In this document: piece after piece, positions 10,661 through 21,499 of the stretch
Layout: every line of letters begins with the position of its first letter
How positions within the stretch are numbered: position 1 is the first letter of the stretch
NCBI RefSeq assembly: GCF_024586455.1
Contig: NC_065920.1
Span: forward strand, 71,332,821-71,396,820
Direction: 5' to 3'
DNA length: 64,000 nucleotides
DNA from: Bactrocera neohumeralis
Lineage: Eukaryota > Arthropoda > Insecta > Diptera > Tephritidae
Notes under the pieces: generated by a model
Databases searched by the model: none
Seen by the model: the letters and a program-made list of their open reading frames with translations, nothing else
Told to the model about the DNA's origin: nothing
Translations under genes and position numbers: made by a program

Positions 10661-12500
10661 GCTTGTGTGAAATCGCTTGAAATTTTAAAGACACGTGCAA
10701 GTGTTTATGAAAGCACCGACAGATATGGTCCGCATAATTCAGATCTCTAAAGCAATAGCTTAATTCAAGGTATTTCAAAAGGTATGGAAAAACACTTGAT
10801 TGTATCATTTCTACTGAAGACAGAGAACGGAGTTTATTGGACAAATTTTCGTAATCAGAACTTATCAAAAAAAAAGAGCTGTGGAATGAAATAATCATGA
10901 ATTGGTCCACAAGTATTTTTCGAAATGACTTATGCTAGTTCAAATAAAATGATTTTGAAAACTTCTTCGGTAGTGCCTTGGTCAAAGAGATCTCGCATCT
11001 AAGCTGTTTTGCTGATCTTTCCAAAACATCGTACTGGCCACAGATTTCACGACAGTAAGTTTCCACTGCATAAATAGGTGAGTTGTTCAGACGCTACTCT
11101 GAAAATTCTCCTTTATATTTCTAAGGTGGAAGTTGTGAATTTCAGGAGCAAGATTATCACTGTGGAATGCATCCGATCTGTGGTTATTATTCGTCCTAAC
11201 TAAGTAGGTACAAAGGGATTTTGTTGTCGAAATTGCTATTAGTTCAGTTCTAGTAGAATATATGTATAATGAATTAGATTATATTTTAGAGAAATCAAAA
11301 GAACTGATTATACAATATAATGCTGAGATCGACTGGCTTGCATCACCCTATCTATGATCAGATGAATAAATAAATGTGGCAGTATACTGTATTGGGACCA
11401 TACGAACATTTTTTTAACGATATCTACTTTACGAATGATGATATCAACGACTCTGTTAGAACCGAAGAATAATAGAAATGAAAGCACTTCTAAAACTTAG
11501 GCTGTCTTGCTCCCATGAATTCCTTCGAACCCCGATAACAATCAGCATAATTGAATGTGTCTAGATTTCACATTGGCAATTGCATCCAAAGACTTATTAA
11601 TCTTGTCTGAGTTCAATGTTAATTAAATGCCATTGTTATAAATATTTTTTTCTTATTAAAGCAAACTGTTTATTTGCTTCTGCAAGGAAATTGCAACTTT
11701 CTATTTCTAAGCTTATTAAGACAGTTTTCCATCTCGCCACAAGCGACAGCAGACATAAACACAATTAATGGGCGATTTTCCACAATAAATTATGCACATT
11801 TTCGCTTTTTTCTACTGCTTCTAGTTAATAGGCGACAAAACCGCAACTTTCCTCAAGTGATCGGCATTTGTCCGCTAAGAAAACAAAACAATGCAAAAAG
11901 AAATACTCGTAGAAGTTATGCGAAAAAAACGAAACCACAACTAAGTAAAGACTATTTACTATTTATTGATGGGTGATGAGTAAATAAAAAGTTTAAAGTG
12001 AAGAAAAAATATTTTAAAAAATTGTGCCGGAAAACCAAAATGGGTTTGAATGGGTGACAATTTGTGGAAAATTTTCTTGGTGAGAAATTTGCAGATAAAT
12101 ATATGAAATCCAGTTATAAGTAACCAATAATAAAAATAACAGCTCAATATAAGTAAATTCTGTGGCCAATATGAGATAAACTTAAATAAGCGATTATGCC
12201 CCAAAAACTTTGTTAAACGTTATTCGTACGTTCGTCGCACTTTTCGTAATATTAGGAATAGAAATTAATAGGAGACTCTTTTTCGTGATAGGTCTAAATT
12301 GAAGACTCCAAAATGACCTGCCATATCATATAGATATGTATGTATATATGTATATTGCGAATGATTTCTCTAAATAATCTCAATTAGCGTTTCCGACCAA
12401 CTTTAAGTCAAATTGAAGTCCGAGAAATATAAATTTTCGTAGTTGATCATTCAAGGGACCCCGTTATCCACTTTATGAAAATAAATTCTCAAAAAATGTA
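10660..12500. other. Unannotated stretch
   Basis: No gene or repeat family recognised. Short frames near 10647-10910, 11674-11976 and 11959-12204 lack domain features. Part of this DNA may be eroded LINE sequence continuing from 10660, but I could not confirm it. Confidence 0.3.
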
Positions 12501-12528
12501 AATTTTGCTCAGTGTAAATAATGCCAAA

Positions 12529-13806
12529 AGTTGGCAACTCTATTCCTAAATATGTTTAATTGAAAGTTTCCAGAGCACTTTCTATTTCATATCACTTTAA
12601 TTGTATAATTATTATTCAATAAAAAAATAATAATTAGAGTTGCCAACTTAAATTTAATTGGAAGTCAAAAAATTTTAAATTTGGTATTACTTGAATCTAA
12701 AGGATTCTGTTGTCTTTTTTAAAATGCATAAATACATAATTATAAATGTTTCTCAGTTTAAATGTTTCCAATAGTTGGCAGCTCTATTCCTAAATATGTT
12801 TAATAGAAACTTTCCAGAGCACTTTCCATATCACACCACTTTTTTAATGTAATTATTATTATTCCGATGAAAAATTCAATTAGAGTTGCCAACTAAATTT
12901 ATTTAAAAGGGAAATAAAAAAAGTTTAAATTTGCATATTACTTGATTCCAAGGTACTCTGTTGTGCTTATTTAAGAAATATAAATAAAAAATAATAAATG
13001 TTTCTCAGTTTTAATGTTCTCAATAGTTGGCAACTCCATTCTTAAAAAGAGGATTTCCAAAGCAATTTTCATTTCATACATATTTTTTATATTATTTTTA
13101 TTATTAAACTTAAAAAACTTTCAATTAGAGTTGCCAACTAAATAAAAAGACCTAAGGTCCAACAATTTTTATTTGAGTATTACATGCTTCTAGGCACTTC
13201 GATGTCATTTCTAAAAGATGTAAAAAATGAAAAAAAGGGCTGCTTAGTTTTAATGTTTCCAACAGTTGGCAACCCTATTCCTATATACATATGTGTGAAT
13301 AGAAGACTTTTGGAGCACTTTCCACTTTCATACCTCTTTTACATTATTTTTATTAATATTACATTAAAAATCATATTAGAGTTGCCAACTAAATTTATAT
13401 TAAACTGAGATTAGAAAATTCTAAACTTGGGTATTATATGATAGGAACCATGCAATCTATATTTAAGAAGATACAATTTGAGGAAAATAGTACTTTTGCG
13501 CAGTTTTATTATTTTCAATAGTTGGCAATACTATTCTGAAATATTTCTAAATTTAAGCGTTTTAGATTACTCGTTATTTAATTATTGTTTTTATTATTTC
13601 ACTAAAAAATTCAATTAGAGTTGCCAACTATATTTAAACTTTTTTATTTTGAAAAACCAATTTTCTAAGTTTCAAAGTTCTAAAAGTTGGCAACTCTATC
13701 CCTAAATATGTATAAGTAAAAGGTTTTTGGAGTATTTTCTGATTCAAACACGTTTTGTATTATATTTTGTATTATTAAAAAGAGTCTTCCATTAGAGTTG
13801 CCAACT
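12529..13806. repeat. Six-unit tandem array of hairpin-forming units
   Basis: Each unit carries AGTTGGCAACTCTA and, 96-113 bases later, its reverse complement TAGAGTTGCCAACT. Left motifs start at 12529, 12773, 13025, 13264, 13520 and 13685; right motifs start at 12635, 12881, 13126, 13377, 13616 and 13793. Unit-to-unit spacing is 244, 252, 239, 256 and 165. The spacer between units is also conserved (TTTCTCAGTTTTAATGTT before each left motif), so whole units were duplicated. The units hold no ORF. They could be tandemly amplified MITEs or a satellite built on an inverted repeat. Confidence 0.92.
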
Positions 13807-13829
13807 AGATTTAATTCATGTTTAAAAGT

Positions 13830-14290
13830 TCAAAAAATTAATTTTACTGAATTTCGGAAAATAATTTAGAGAAAAATATACATTTTTTTTTAATTTTTTG
13901 GATGGAAGCGAAAAGTGGCAACAGTGGACAGTGATTCCTTCTTAAAAAAATATGCTGGAAACGTTATGTTTAGCATTTTTTTGGTCAAAAATTTCAAGTA
14001 TTCAAGAAAAGAAGACTTAAATTTAAAATTTTCAGAATGAAGAATTTTTATATATTTTTTTTATTAGTGTCGCCTTAAAGTTTACTGGCCTACTCGTTTG
14101 TACTTGAAGTATCAACTACAGTTATTTCTGCCTTGTTGGACAAGAGAGGCAGGAGGAAGTATCATGCAACTTGTAACAGGAAACAAGCCGGACACGTTAG
14201 CTTTCATGTCAACCATCAGTTAAGCGGCAAATAAGAACTCATTCCCACCTTTTCTTTTATATTAAAAAACTTTTTTTACACACGCAATGC
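13830..14290. other. AT-rich unannotated stretch
   Basis: Nothing recognised between the hairpin array and the MITE beyond poly-T runs and one GTGGCAACAGTGG segment at 13914-13926. Confidence 0.3.
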
Positions 14291-14298
14291 ACAGAATA

Positions 14299-14832
14299 CA
14301 GTGATGGCTGGAAGTAAACGGACATCTAAAATATTCGCGATGTAATGTGGTTATATGTAGCAGTTAATTTTTAGGTTTAATTGTCATTTAAAGGATTGAT
14401 AACAAAATTGGTCATTTGTAAACAATTTCTGGTTCAAAAAGGTTTCTTTCACTTTCGGGAAGACCATTTAATAGTTTTACGCTGGTAAAATAAATTACAT
14501 AAAACGAAATAATAATCAACTAATATGTTTTCACGAAATTGGTTCTCCAGCTTTTCAGCAGAAAAGTTTTTGTGAAGTAATATATTTTGGGAATCCAAGA
14601 AAATCATACTTGTATTTCATAGAAATTTTAATATTTCTCCAGCTCAATAAGCTAAATTCGAAAAACAATTTTATACCTTTGGAATCCATATTCTTAACCC
14701 TTCACATTGAAAACTAATCCTTTGAAACTACATATTCTTTTAATTTTTCTCACTACTCTCTTGCGATTTCTCATAACTTTCAGTTATATTTTTCTTCTAA
14801 TTAAATTTTAAGGTATTTCTTGGCCACCACTG
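14299..14832. mobile_element. Tc1-type MITE
   Basis: The element begins CAGTGATGGC (14299) and ends GCCACCACTG (14832). The termini match as inverted repeats at 9 of the first 10 bases, and both are flanked by TA (14297-14298 and 14833-14834). CAGTGGTGGCC termini with TA duplications are typical of Tc1-family elements. The interior (534 bp in total) has no transposase frame, so the copy is non-autonomous. The deeper part of the inverted ends has diverged. Confidence 0.6.
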
Positions 14833-14839
14833 TATATGT

Positions 14840-15350
14840 ATGATGCTAATACATATCTAAAAGTAAAAACTAAATAGGATGTGAAAGGCATGTCTGTAAT
14901 CAATGACGTTTGTATTACCATGGATTAACATAGTGTTGTTTCAACATGATTTAGCTCGTATTGGCTGTGAACTACCTTGATTGTCTTGAATGGACAGACT
15001 CGGCACGATGCGTCAATCACAGCAATCATTGTCAGCGCCTGGCTTCACTTGTTTGACGTTTCACTTGTCAAATGGAATTGATGCTGTAAAACTTGCAAAC
15101 TTACAGATTCATTTTTTGCTCAGAATATACATTCATCTATGTATAGTATTTACTTTAAAGAGAAGCTGTTTATGGAAATTCAACGATAAAATATAGACAA
15201 TTTTATGACAAAAATTAGCAAAATAAAAAAGCTACGAAAAGAACATGTGAAGCGGTAAATTGAGTGCTTTTCTGAGATATGTAGGAGATTAATTTACGTA
15301 TGTACATATGTGTTTATTTGAATCTACTGATAATAATCTGAGTATGCTTA
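14840..15350. other. Unannotated stretch
   Basis: No recognisable gene. The 68-codon frame at 14990 has no features supporting it. Confidence 0.3.
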
Positions 15351-15399
15351 ATTGCTCGTTTACGGCCAAACTCGTTTTTGGATCCGTACTGTTAAGGAC

Positions 15400-15985
15400 T
15401 GGAATGTCTGATTGAAACAATCTTCCAGAAAGGGTCACATTTTGAAAAAAAGACAGAAATTAGCTTCTGTCAGGGCAACGTCAACGAAATATATCTATAG
15501 TGACACGCCGGAAGCTCCATAGTTGGGATCCAGAGAGAAATTCGAATCAAGAAAAGCTTGTGATCAAAAATCAAGTCATTTTTGATGTCGTCTGTTTCTG
15601 AGACAAATCGTGTGCAATGGGTCGAAACGGTGCAATATCTGGGGTATAGTGCAGTAGGATCTTTTATTTAAGCGTTTCCAGGTAGGTTTTAACGGGAGGC
15701 CGAGTGTTGTCATGAAACAGTATCACTTTTTCGTGCTTATCCCGGTACTAAAGTAATAAAGAACCCGAGATCATTATTTCTGAATCATTCTCAGCGCATT
15801 TAGTTTCTTTAAAATGGCTTGGCGGGTAACTACCAATGCTTAAGCAAGCTCATCTTGTATTTCACACGGATCCTCATCGAACAACGTCTCCAATTCACCG
15901 TCTTCGAAGATTTTTGATCTTCCTTTACGCGGGCGGTCATTAATATCCAAATCGTCGTCTTTGACCTCCGTAAACTTTTTGATGT
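15400..15985 (-). mobile_element. Internally deleted mariner-like element
   Basis: The reverse strand first encodes an N-terminal DNA-binding part (15985-15790): DINDRPRKGRSKIFEDGELE, FDEDPCEIQDELA, a stop, then VVTRQAILKKLNALRMIQK. This matches the second helix-turn-helix of mariner transposases. It then jumps to RDKHEKVILFHDNTRP (second catalytic Asp) and KTYLETLK (about 15660-15750), with YTPDIAPF further on (third Asp, normally YSPDLAP). The central part including the first catalytic Asp is deleted. RTE sequence abuts it at about 15990 on the other strand. Confidence 0.7.
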
Positions 15986-15992
15986 ACTCGGT

Positions 15993-17062
15993 GTGTTTCA
16001 ACTGATGATTTCTTTGACTGAAAGGATAGATGTTTGCTATGAGCGCTTGGTACGCACCTATGAACGTAAGCCCCGCCACAATGTCAAAATCGTGCATGGC
16101 GACTTTAACGCTAGGTTGGGCAAAGAAGGTATCTTTGGCACAATAGTAGTTAAATTCAGTCTCCACGACGAAACATTTCCAAATGGGTTGAGGCTGACCG
16201 ACTTCGGGGACTTGTAGTACTAGATTCCAGCATAGGAAAATTCATCAAACCACTTCGCTGTCTTCGGATCAACAAGATCGATCATGCTGTGATGAACAGA
16301 TAACGTGTTTTAGACGTGCATGCACTCCTAGGTTCTAACATTGACTTTGCTGCCCACCTCTCTGTAGCAAAAAACGCACCTCAACAAACACAAAAAAGGT
16401 TCGACTTCGAGACGCTCCAATCACAACAGACAGCCGAACGATTTTCTTCTCGGCTTGCACTCCTGCTCATCAGCAACACAGTATTAAAGAACAGTGGGAT
16501 GGCATTTCAAGCTGTGGCATGAAAAGAAGCTGCCTTTTTGCCGCTATGTCTGAACTTGGTATCCCCGCGAAACTAGTACGTCTGTGTAAAGTGACGTTGA
16601 GCAATACCAAAAGCTCCATCAGGATCGCGAAGGACCTCTCGGAGCCGTTCGATATCAAACGAGGTTTCAGACTCCGACTCCCTATCGTGCGACATCTTCA
16701 ATCTACAGTTGGAGAAAATAATTCGAGTTGCAGACCCAAATAGAGAAGGTACAATCTTCGATAACAATGAACAGCTGCTGGCGTATGCCGATGATATTGA
16801 TAACAATCGCACCGTTAGTTCTGCTTTTGCGAATATGCAGTCGATGGAATAATGAGTTAAAAGAGATATACGACAATGTTGACATGGTTCAGCGAATTAA
16901 TATCACTCCAGCTCTGAATGTATTTCGATTTAGTACCCGACGGGGGAAACAGAGGAAAAGGAAGATCAACACTCCGAGAATCAGGAAGAAAAACGACTAG
17001 CGCGCTGTTGTTAACTCGATTCTAACCGCGTAAGCGATGTTTACGCCAATAAAGAAGAAGAT
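15993..17062 (+). mobile_element. RTE-like LINE, fragmentary
   Basis: Endonuclease part (15993-16217): ISLTERIDVCYERLVRTYER then KIVHGDFNARLGKEGIFG, the GDFNAR motif of AP-type LINE endonucleases, and HDETFPNGLRLTDF. After a damaged region, VTLSNTKSSIRIAKDLSEPF (16590-16650) and LLAYADDID (16770-16803) are RT blocks. YADD is the catalytic RT motif. The tail near 16880-17062 includes DMVQRI, a degraded GRPR-like segment and the 3' end CGCCAATAAAGAAGAAG. Multiple frameshifts and deletions; not functional. Confidence 0.75.
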
Positions 17063-17302
17063 ACACGTATAGTATGTATAAGTACATATATACATATGCT
17101 CAGAAATTTTTATTAAACTCGTAAATTTGTTTTGCGGCATTGCATCAAACACAGCAAATCTCCCAAAAAGTTAATAAAACCGGACGAAAGCGGTAATAAA
17201 TACCTGACATTTTTACATACCACATGCCGATCACTTCAGCTCAAGTACAAAGGTAAACGGAGACCGTTAGTGACACACGCACAAACCGATGTTTACTTTT
17301 AG

Positions 17303-17442
17303 ACTTCGCGCAACCATTGAAGGAGTCCTTGCAACACTGTCTTATCTGCGTGCGCGACAGGTAAGCTCGTTAACTAATTGAAAATATGAGCGCAAAGGGA
17401 ATGCTGGAGAACCTACGAGTGTTAGTAGAGAAAGAATGGGAC
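17303..17442 (+). other. Candidate host exons (splice-site signals only)
   Basis: Bases 17303-17360 lie between TTTACTTTTAG and CAG|GTAAGC, good acceptor and donor contexts, and two frames are open across them, one reading LRATIEGVLATLSYLRARQ. Separately, an ATG at 17386 (preceded by AAAAT and an in-frame stop at 17371) encodes MSAKGMLENLRVLVEKEWDG and meets the donor GTGAGT at 17443. Nearby an ORF from ATG 17637 to a stop at 17769 begins MYSATRKWDYATGIDLAATH. None matches a family I recognise. They lie in repeat-free DNA, so alternative first exons or 5' UTR exons of a gene running off the window are possible. Confidence 0.25.
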
Positions 17443-17449
17443 GGTGAGT

Positions 17450-18900
17450 CTTCTTCTTTTTTACTGGCGTGTAGACCAGAGGAAATACACAAACAAACAG
17501 CCGAGACACACAAACAAAATCGAAAGAAAATTTATTATATAAAAATACTTCGCTACAAAAACAAATAAGCCGAAAACAGCCACAAAGCAACAATGTTTTA
17601 ATAAAAATGACACAATAAATACCATAAAGTAAAATCAATGTACTCCGCCACACGCAAATGGGATTATGCGACGGGAATTGATTTGGCCGCCACACACTCG
17701 TTTAAGCCGAAATTGAAAAGAACAAGCCAACTCACTGAAAACACAATAAAACGGATATTGGCGATTGTGTAATTGTGTGTGAAATTACGGCAAGTAAAAA
17801 GTAGTGAATAAAAACGCATGAAATTAAATAAAAACCAGACATAAAAACAGGAATAAAGTACACAAGCAGCACACAGGAACTGGTTTTTGCTCACCGGCTT
17901 TTTCATTCATCACTTATTGACTGTTTTTTTCTTTTTGCCTGAAAATCCTTTTCATCAATTTAACTTCAGCATCAAGTGCATATCCTCAAATTTCATACAT
18001 TATTAATGGCCACTCTTTGTTGGCTTAGTGGAAGCAGTCAAATGTCCATATCCTTCTGTTCTCTTCATAATTTGTAGTTGTAAGTAATGCTCTAAACTGC
18101 CACTTGCCACTAATCGTTTAAGTACTGCTTAAGTAATTATGGGTTTCCTTTGCCGGTAATGAGTGGCCGATTGTGAGTGCATTTACTTTATCCGAGTACG
18201 CCTGGAATAGAGTTGTAATCCGCTTGGTTAAGCGTGGAAGGAGGGATTTTGCGACACACCTATTTTCTGGGATTTTGCGGTTGGAACACACACGTTGTGG
18301 GTTTTGATGATAATTTCTGAGTTTTTGTGATTTAGGAAGCAATTTCGGTTATCATTTTGTTTGTATTAAGTACTCTTGCATAGAAACTCGTAAATTAGAA
18401 GCCCATCTCTACAGAAGAAGTAAAAAATAAATTCTTTAGAAAAATTGTTACAACAAACTTTGACTGATTTGGATAATTTATCCTTATTAGTTATCATTAT
18501 GCTCACTAGAAGAGTGAAAGATCATCACTTTGGCTGGCTCCGATCTATGTTTGCTGTTTTTGAAGCCTTATCAACACTCCTGGGTTTCGAGATGACGTAA
18601 TAATGCCTTCCAGACGCCTCTGCAACGTGTATGCTTTCACCAACCCCGTGCATAAATTTTTCTAAGGAAATTGATTGTCTCCAATAGACTAACTATTTTC
18701 AAAGCAAATCATATCTGCATTCATTCTACCGTAAAAAACAGTTACGTAGATCTGATTATTATGTTATAAATACTGCATGACGGTTATTAGAGTTGCGTAG
18801 AATCAGACGTGAGTGTTCTAAAGTGCTGTCAAAGAAAGTAATTGACTTCCGCTAAGTCCGATATTCCCCATAAAATTTCACAGAGAGTTTGCTTACAAAC
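17450..18900. other. Repeat-poor host sequence
   Basis: Appears single-copy and holds the short ORF noted at 17637-17771. Reverse-strand frames at 17342-17906 and 18118-18342 look like chance. No transposon sequence recognised. Confidence 0.35.
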
Positions 18901-18940
18901 TTAGGTTAGATAAGGGTAGGTTAGGTTACGTTAGAGATAA
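18901..18940 (-). repeat. TTAGG-type tail of a retroelement
   Basis: TTAGGTTAG, GGTAGGTTAGGTTACG repeats (18901-18931) look like the terminal repeats seen at the 3' ends of the LINEs here. Sequence to about 19500 may belong to the same reverse-oriented insertion, but no coding block was identified. Confidence 0.4.
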
Positions 18941-19789
18941 GTTCTCAAGATGGCGTGCGATCATACTTACGCTGCTATATACAGTTCTTCGTGAAGGCAG
19001 ATGAGAACTCCTGTAGTTAGATGTTAACTTTTGACAAAGGGCCTTCAGCTTTGAAAAGTAATATGTTTGGGTATTTTATTTCTATTTCCGCTATTTCCGT
19101 CAAATGTCTAAAAGTGGTAGATCCGAAATATTTTAGCCTTTATCTGGCCAAAGCGGAACCTTCGAGAAGGAAGTGTTTTGACTATTCTATTTCATGCTCT
19201 TCCTAGCAGCGATGCTACTGGAATCTGGTAATATTGAATCTTACCGTATGAATTCCAATGGGTCATGTGTATCTTCCACTGGTGCATGAGACTTCGATAG
19301 TGTTCAGTTAGAACTCCTTTTGAAAGATGAACATTGTTAAAAGCGAGGAACTAACAGGATTTTGCGATTACATAGTTGCTGGTAACTGGCCACCGCTTTC
19401 CAAACTTGCTTGCGACCCAATTACCCAGTGGTGAACTATACGAGTGAACTATTGGAGCCGTTTCCCAGCCTGTGGCAAGAACCTGACCTAAGAAGCTTAT
19501 TAGCTTAGCAGTTTTCTGCGATGCTGCTGTGGTTAGGCATTCAAATCAATGTAAGTACGAAATGTAACTCGATCAGAGATAAAAAGTTAATACATCCTTT
19601 CGTTATTAGAGCTATCAGCTTTAGGAGTGATAGATTTTCGACAGTATAATTTTTCACCAACCCCCAGCAATGGAAAGTTTCCCGTACAAAAGGGTCTTTT
19701 GTCATAAATGTTATATAAGTATACTACGAAATTTGAAACAACCATCAAGTAACATCGGATTTACGATCTGAAATTTTGCACACGATCTC

Positions 19790-20140
19790 ACGATACTAAT
19801 GTATTTGAACCACTGATATCGAAACACTATTGGATAGTACTGCCATATAAATTTAACGATCGGATTCAAGTGCTTTTATGAAAAGATTTTTAATTTGAAG
19901 AGATATCTTCAAAAAATTTGACATGAGTGAATGCAATCTCCGAAAAAAATATTTTATTGGGATTAGTAAAGCATATAGCTGCGATACAAACTGAACCATC
20001 GGAGTAAAGTGCTTGTATGGGAAACTTATTTATTTGATAAGATATCTGCGAAATATTTGCCGTGGAATATTTTCCAAAGTAACGGTACAATTTTCGAACG
20101 AATTGTTTAGATTAAAACATAGCTGTCATACCAACTAGCC
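19790..20140 (-). repeat. Dispersed TGTATGGCAGCTATATG-type repeat, eroded copy
   Basis: Two monomers are recognisable on the reverse strand. Landmarks in forward reading are GAGATATCTTCAAAAA (19901), AAGCATATAGCTGCGATACA (19970), GATAAGATATCTGCGAA (20036) and AAACATAGCTGTCATAC (20115). The same order and ~150-base spacing occur in the tandem array at 52667-53490. Confidence 0.7.
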
Positions 20141-20169
20141 TGTCAAAATCATCATTAATCACTTTTTAT

Positions 20170-21490
20170 GCTATAAGAAAACGGCTGGCAGGGGCTCCCA
20201 TGTTACGGCCAAGGACTTCAGTCCCATCAGCCTCTCCTTCTTCTTACTAAAACCTTTTGAGAGACTGATGGACTGATACATAAGGAGGCAAATCCGACGG
20301 ATTATTTATCAGGAGCGCAATATCCTTATTGTTAAAGCAAAGTGGGTACAGAACTGCATACTATCATGTCATAACTTGATGAAGCCATTAGGGTTAAGAA
20401 ATTCGTTTTTGGGCCCTTCCTTGATGTAGAGGTAGCTTTCAATAACGTCCAGTCGGAAGCAATCCTAACTGCTCTGAACGGTCTTGAGATTTATGGTCAA
20501 AGGAAAGTATCTGAGTACCTCTAATGAGTTCAAGAAAGGGTATCTCAACGTCGTAACGAATTGGGCAGTCGTAAATGGTCTCGCCATCAACCCAAATAAA
20601 ACCGAGATGGTTTTATTAACTAGATGATACAAGATTCTACTGGCACCGACGGATACTATGAAATATCTAGGGTTCATCCTGGATAGAAAGCTTTCATGGA
20701 AGACGAATATCGAAGACAAATCTATAAAAGCATCGATTGCTTTGTACTTTTACTTTACCTGTATAGGTGTTGCACTAAGGACTACTCCAAGCACGGCACT
20801 TAACGCCATCTTGCACATATTGCCTGCAGGCATCGTCGGAATGTGTATGGCTGCGAAATTTGTTATCAGACTTAGAGAATCTGGGTTCCTAAAAGAGCAC
20901 GTGTCTGAACTCTTGGAAATCCTCACTCACTTTGACTTTATACCGGATCACTTAGATAATGGGGTCGCCAAACCGAAACCTGACGGCTTCCTTTCTGTCC
21001 ATAAACCGGCGAGGTAGTTGTGGGTGTGAAGAAGCTGTTAGAGGAGAGGGCAGTGAGCTTCTTTTTGCGGATAGATCAAAGCTTAGGAGGAAGGTTGTTG
21101 GAAGGGTTTACTATCAGGTGCTCTCTATCAACTCCAGCTTTAGACTTCCTGACTAATGCAATGCTTTTCAGGACGTGGTTGCAGCCATTAAGGTAGCAGT
21201 AGCAGAAAAGTTACAGATTGCAGAGTGGCGATACTAGCATTGAACTCATTAACAGTGCATTCAGAGCTGGCCAAGTAGTGCCTAACCTCGCCATCAATAG
21301 CATCGATTGGTTTTGTGAAAATACAGGTAGTACAGGAGCCAGGCCACAGCGGAATCACAGGAAATTGTAAAGCTGATGATTAAGCAAGAAAAGGCATTCT
21401 GGAATCCTGGATCCGCGTGCCATCTTTGATCAGCCATCTAGCCTAGCTTAAAGTCTATTATAGCTGCGAAGCAGCCTAAGTTACCAAATT
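20170..21490 (+). mobile_element. RNase-H-bearing LINE ORF2 remnant
   Basis: RT blocks in order: FSPISLSFFLLKTFERLMD (RPISLxSFLLKTxER pattern, 20215-20275), FLDVEVAFNNVQSEAILTAL (20420-20475, RT motif A with its Asp kept), VVNGLAINPNKTEMVLLTR (20570-20625) and MKYLGFILDRKLSW (20658-20700). A C-terminal RNase H follows: YYQVLSINSSFRLPDYCN-like at 21110-21165, then GHSGITGNCKADD (21343-21385). The YADD block is deleted between 20490 and 20540, and several frameshifts break the frame. It belongs to the I/LOA-like group by its RNase H. Confidence 0.8.
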
Positions 21491-21499
21491 TTTGTTCTT

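Noticed and set aside
12529..13806. CRISPR-like regular repeats
   Set aside because: Units are ~250 bp with inverted motifs in fly DNA, not short direct repeats with unique spacers; no cas genes.
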